Below are positions 64,000 through 64,000 of a DNA stretch of 64,000 bases, piece after piece (position 1 is the first letter of the stretch; each line of letters begins with the position of its first letter). This DNA comes from Hyphococcus luteus. Lineage in GTDB: Bacteria > Pseudomonadota > Alphaproteobacteria > Caulobacterales > Parvularculaceae. The translations under genes and the position numbers were made by a program. The stretch spans positions 1,140,221 to 1,204,220 of the forward strand of contig NZ_PJCH01000005.1 in NCBI RefSeq assembly GCF_002943565.1, written 5' to 3'. Below the pieces are notes generated by a model. The model worked only from the letters and a program-made list of their open reading frames with translations. It was not told where the DNA came from and did no database searches.

Positions 64000-64000
64000 G

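Overview
The window looks like chromosomal DNA of a GC-rich alphaproteobacterium. It opens with the replication cluster dnaA-dnaN-recF-gyrB and closes with a conserved block (cspA, a DsbA-family protein, enoyl-CoA hydratase, rpmA-rplU) and a hydroxycinnamate (ferulate/p-coumarate) catabolic operon. Placement near Parvularculales/Caulobacterales-type bacteria is a guess from gene order and protein flavour, not a demonstrated assignment.

Between about 8.26 and 52.94 kb lies one integrative and conjugative element (ICE) of about 44.7 kb. It sits inside a tRNA-Arg(CCG) gene. The 5' half of the host tRNA is at 8229-8270 and its matching 3' half at 52933-52977, and both carry the same 10-bp anticodon-loop core CTCCGAAGGC. 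The host gene was not rebuilt at either end. The element instead carries a complete tRNA-Arg(CCG) with a different acceptor stem (8408-8484). A tyrosine recombinase (51432-52754) sits at the right end, and paired 11-bp-spaced repeats near both ends look like integrase arm sites.

ICE layout, left to right. (1) Cargo: a MarR-controlled DoxX/Rieske-like/GST operon and a LysR regulator. (2) A complete-looking RP4/Ti-type mating module on the minus strand (trbB-C-D-E-J-K-L-F-G-I, DUF2274, CopG protein, TraG coupling protein, RlxS-type relaxase, lytic transglycosylase, TraF peptidase, DUF736, DUF2840, AlpA-like HTH). (3) Regulators and accessory genes (a frameshifted DUF2285 gene, a second DUF2285-like gene, two HTH regulators, a dehydrogenase/EthD pair, DUF2493, toprim protein, a parB reduced by an internal deletion, DUF932). 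Several of these genes share related, hairpin-rich leaders. (4) A defence-like cargo: hipB-hipA followed by four tightly packed genes.

The four genes encode a small PD-(D/E)XK-like protein, an SF2 helicase of about 1100 residues, a Cas4/Dna2-like nuclease-helicase of about 1450 residues, and a zinc-ribbon DNA methylase with a DPPY motif. The first two resemble Hachiman (HamA-HamB) in layout. I do not recognise the four-gene combination as a named system, and it is the best candidate here for an undescribed defence system.

The flanking chromosome right of the ICE carries mostly housekeeping or metabolic genes: a secreted beta-helix protein, DsrE-like protein, patatin lipase, DUF2855 protein, GNAT acetyltransferase, ribosomal proteins L21/L27, and a MarR regulator divergent from aldehyde dehydrogenase and hydroxycinnamoyl-CoA hydratase-lyase genes.
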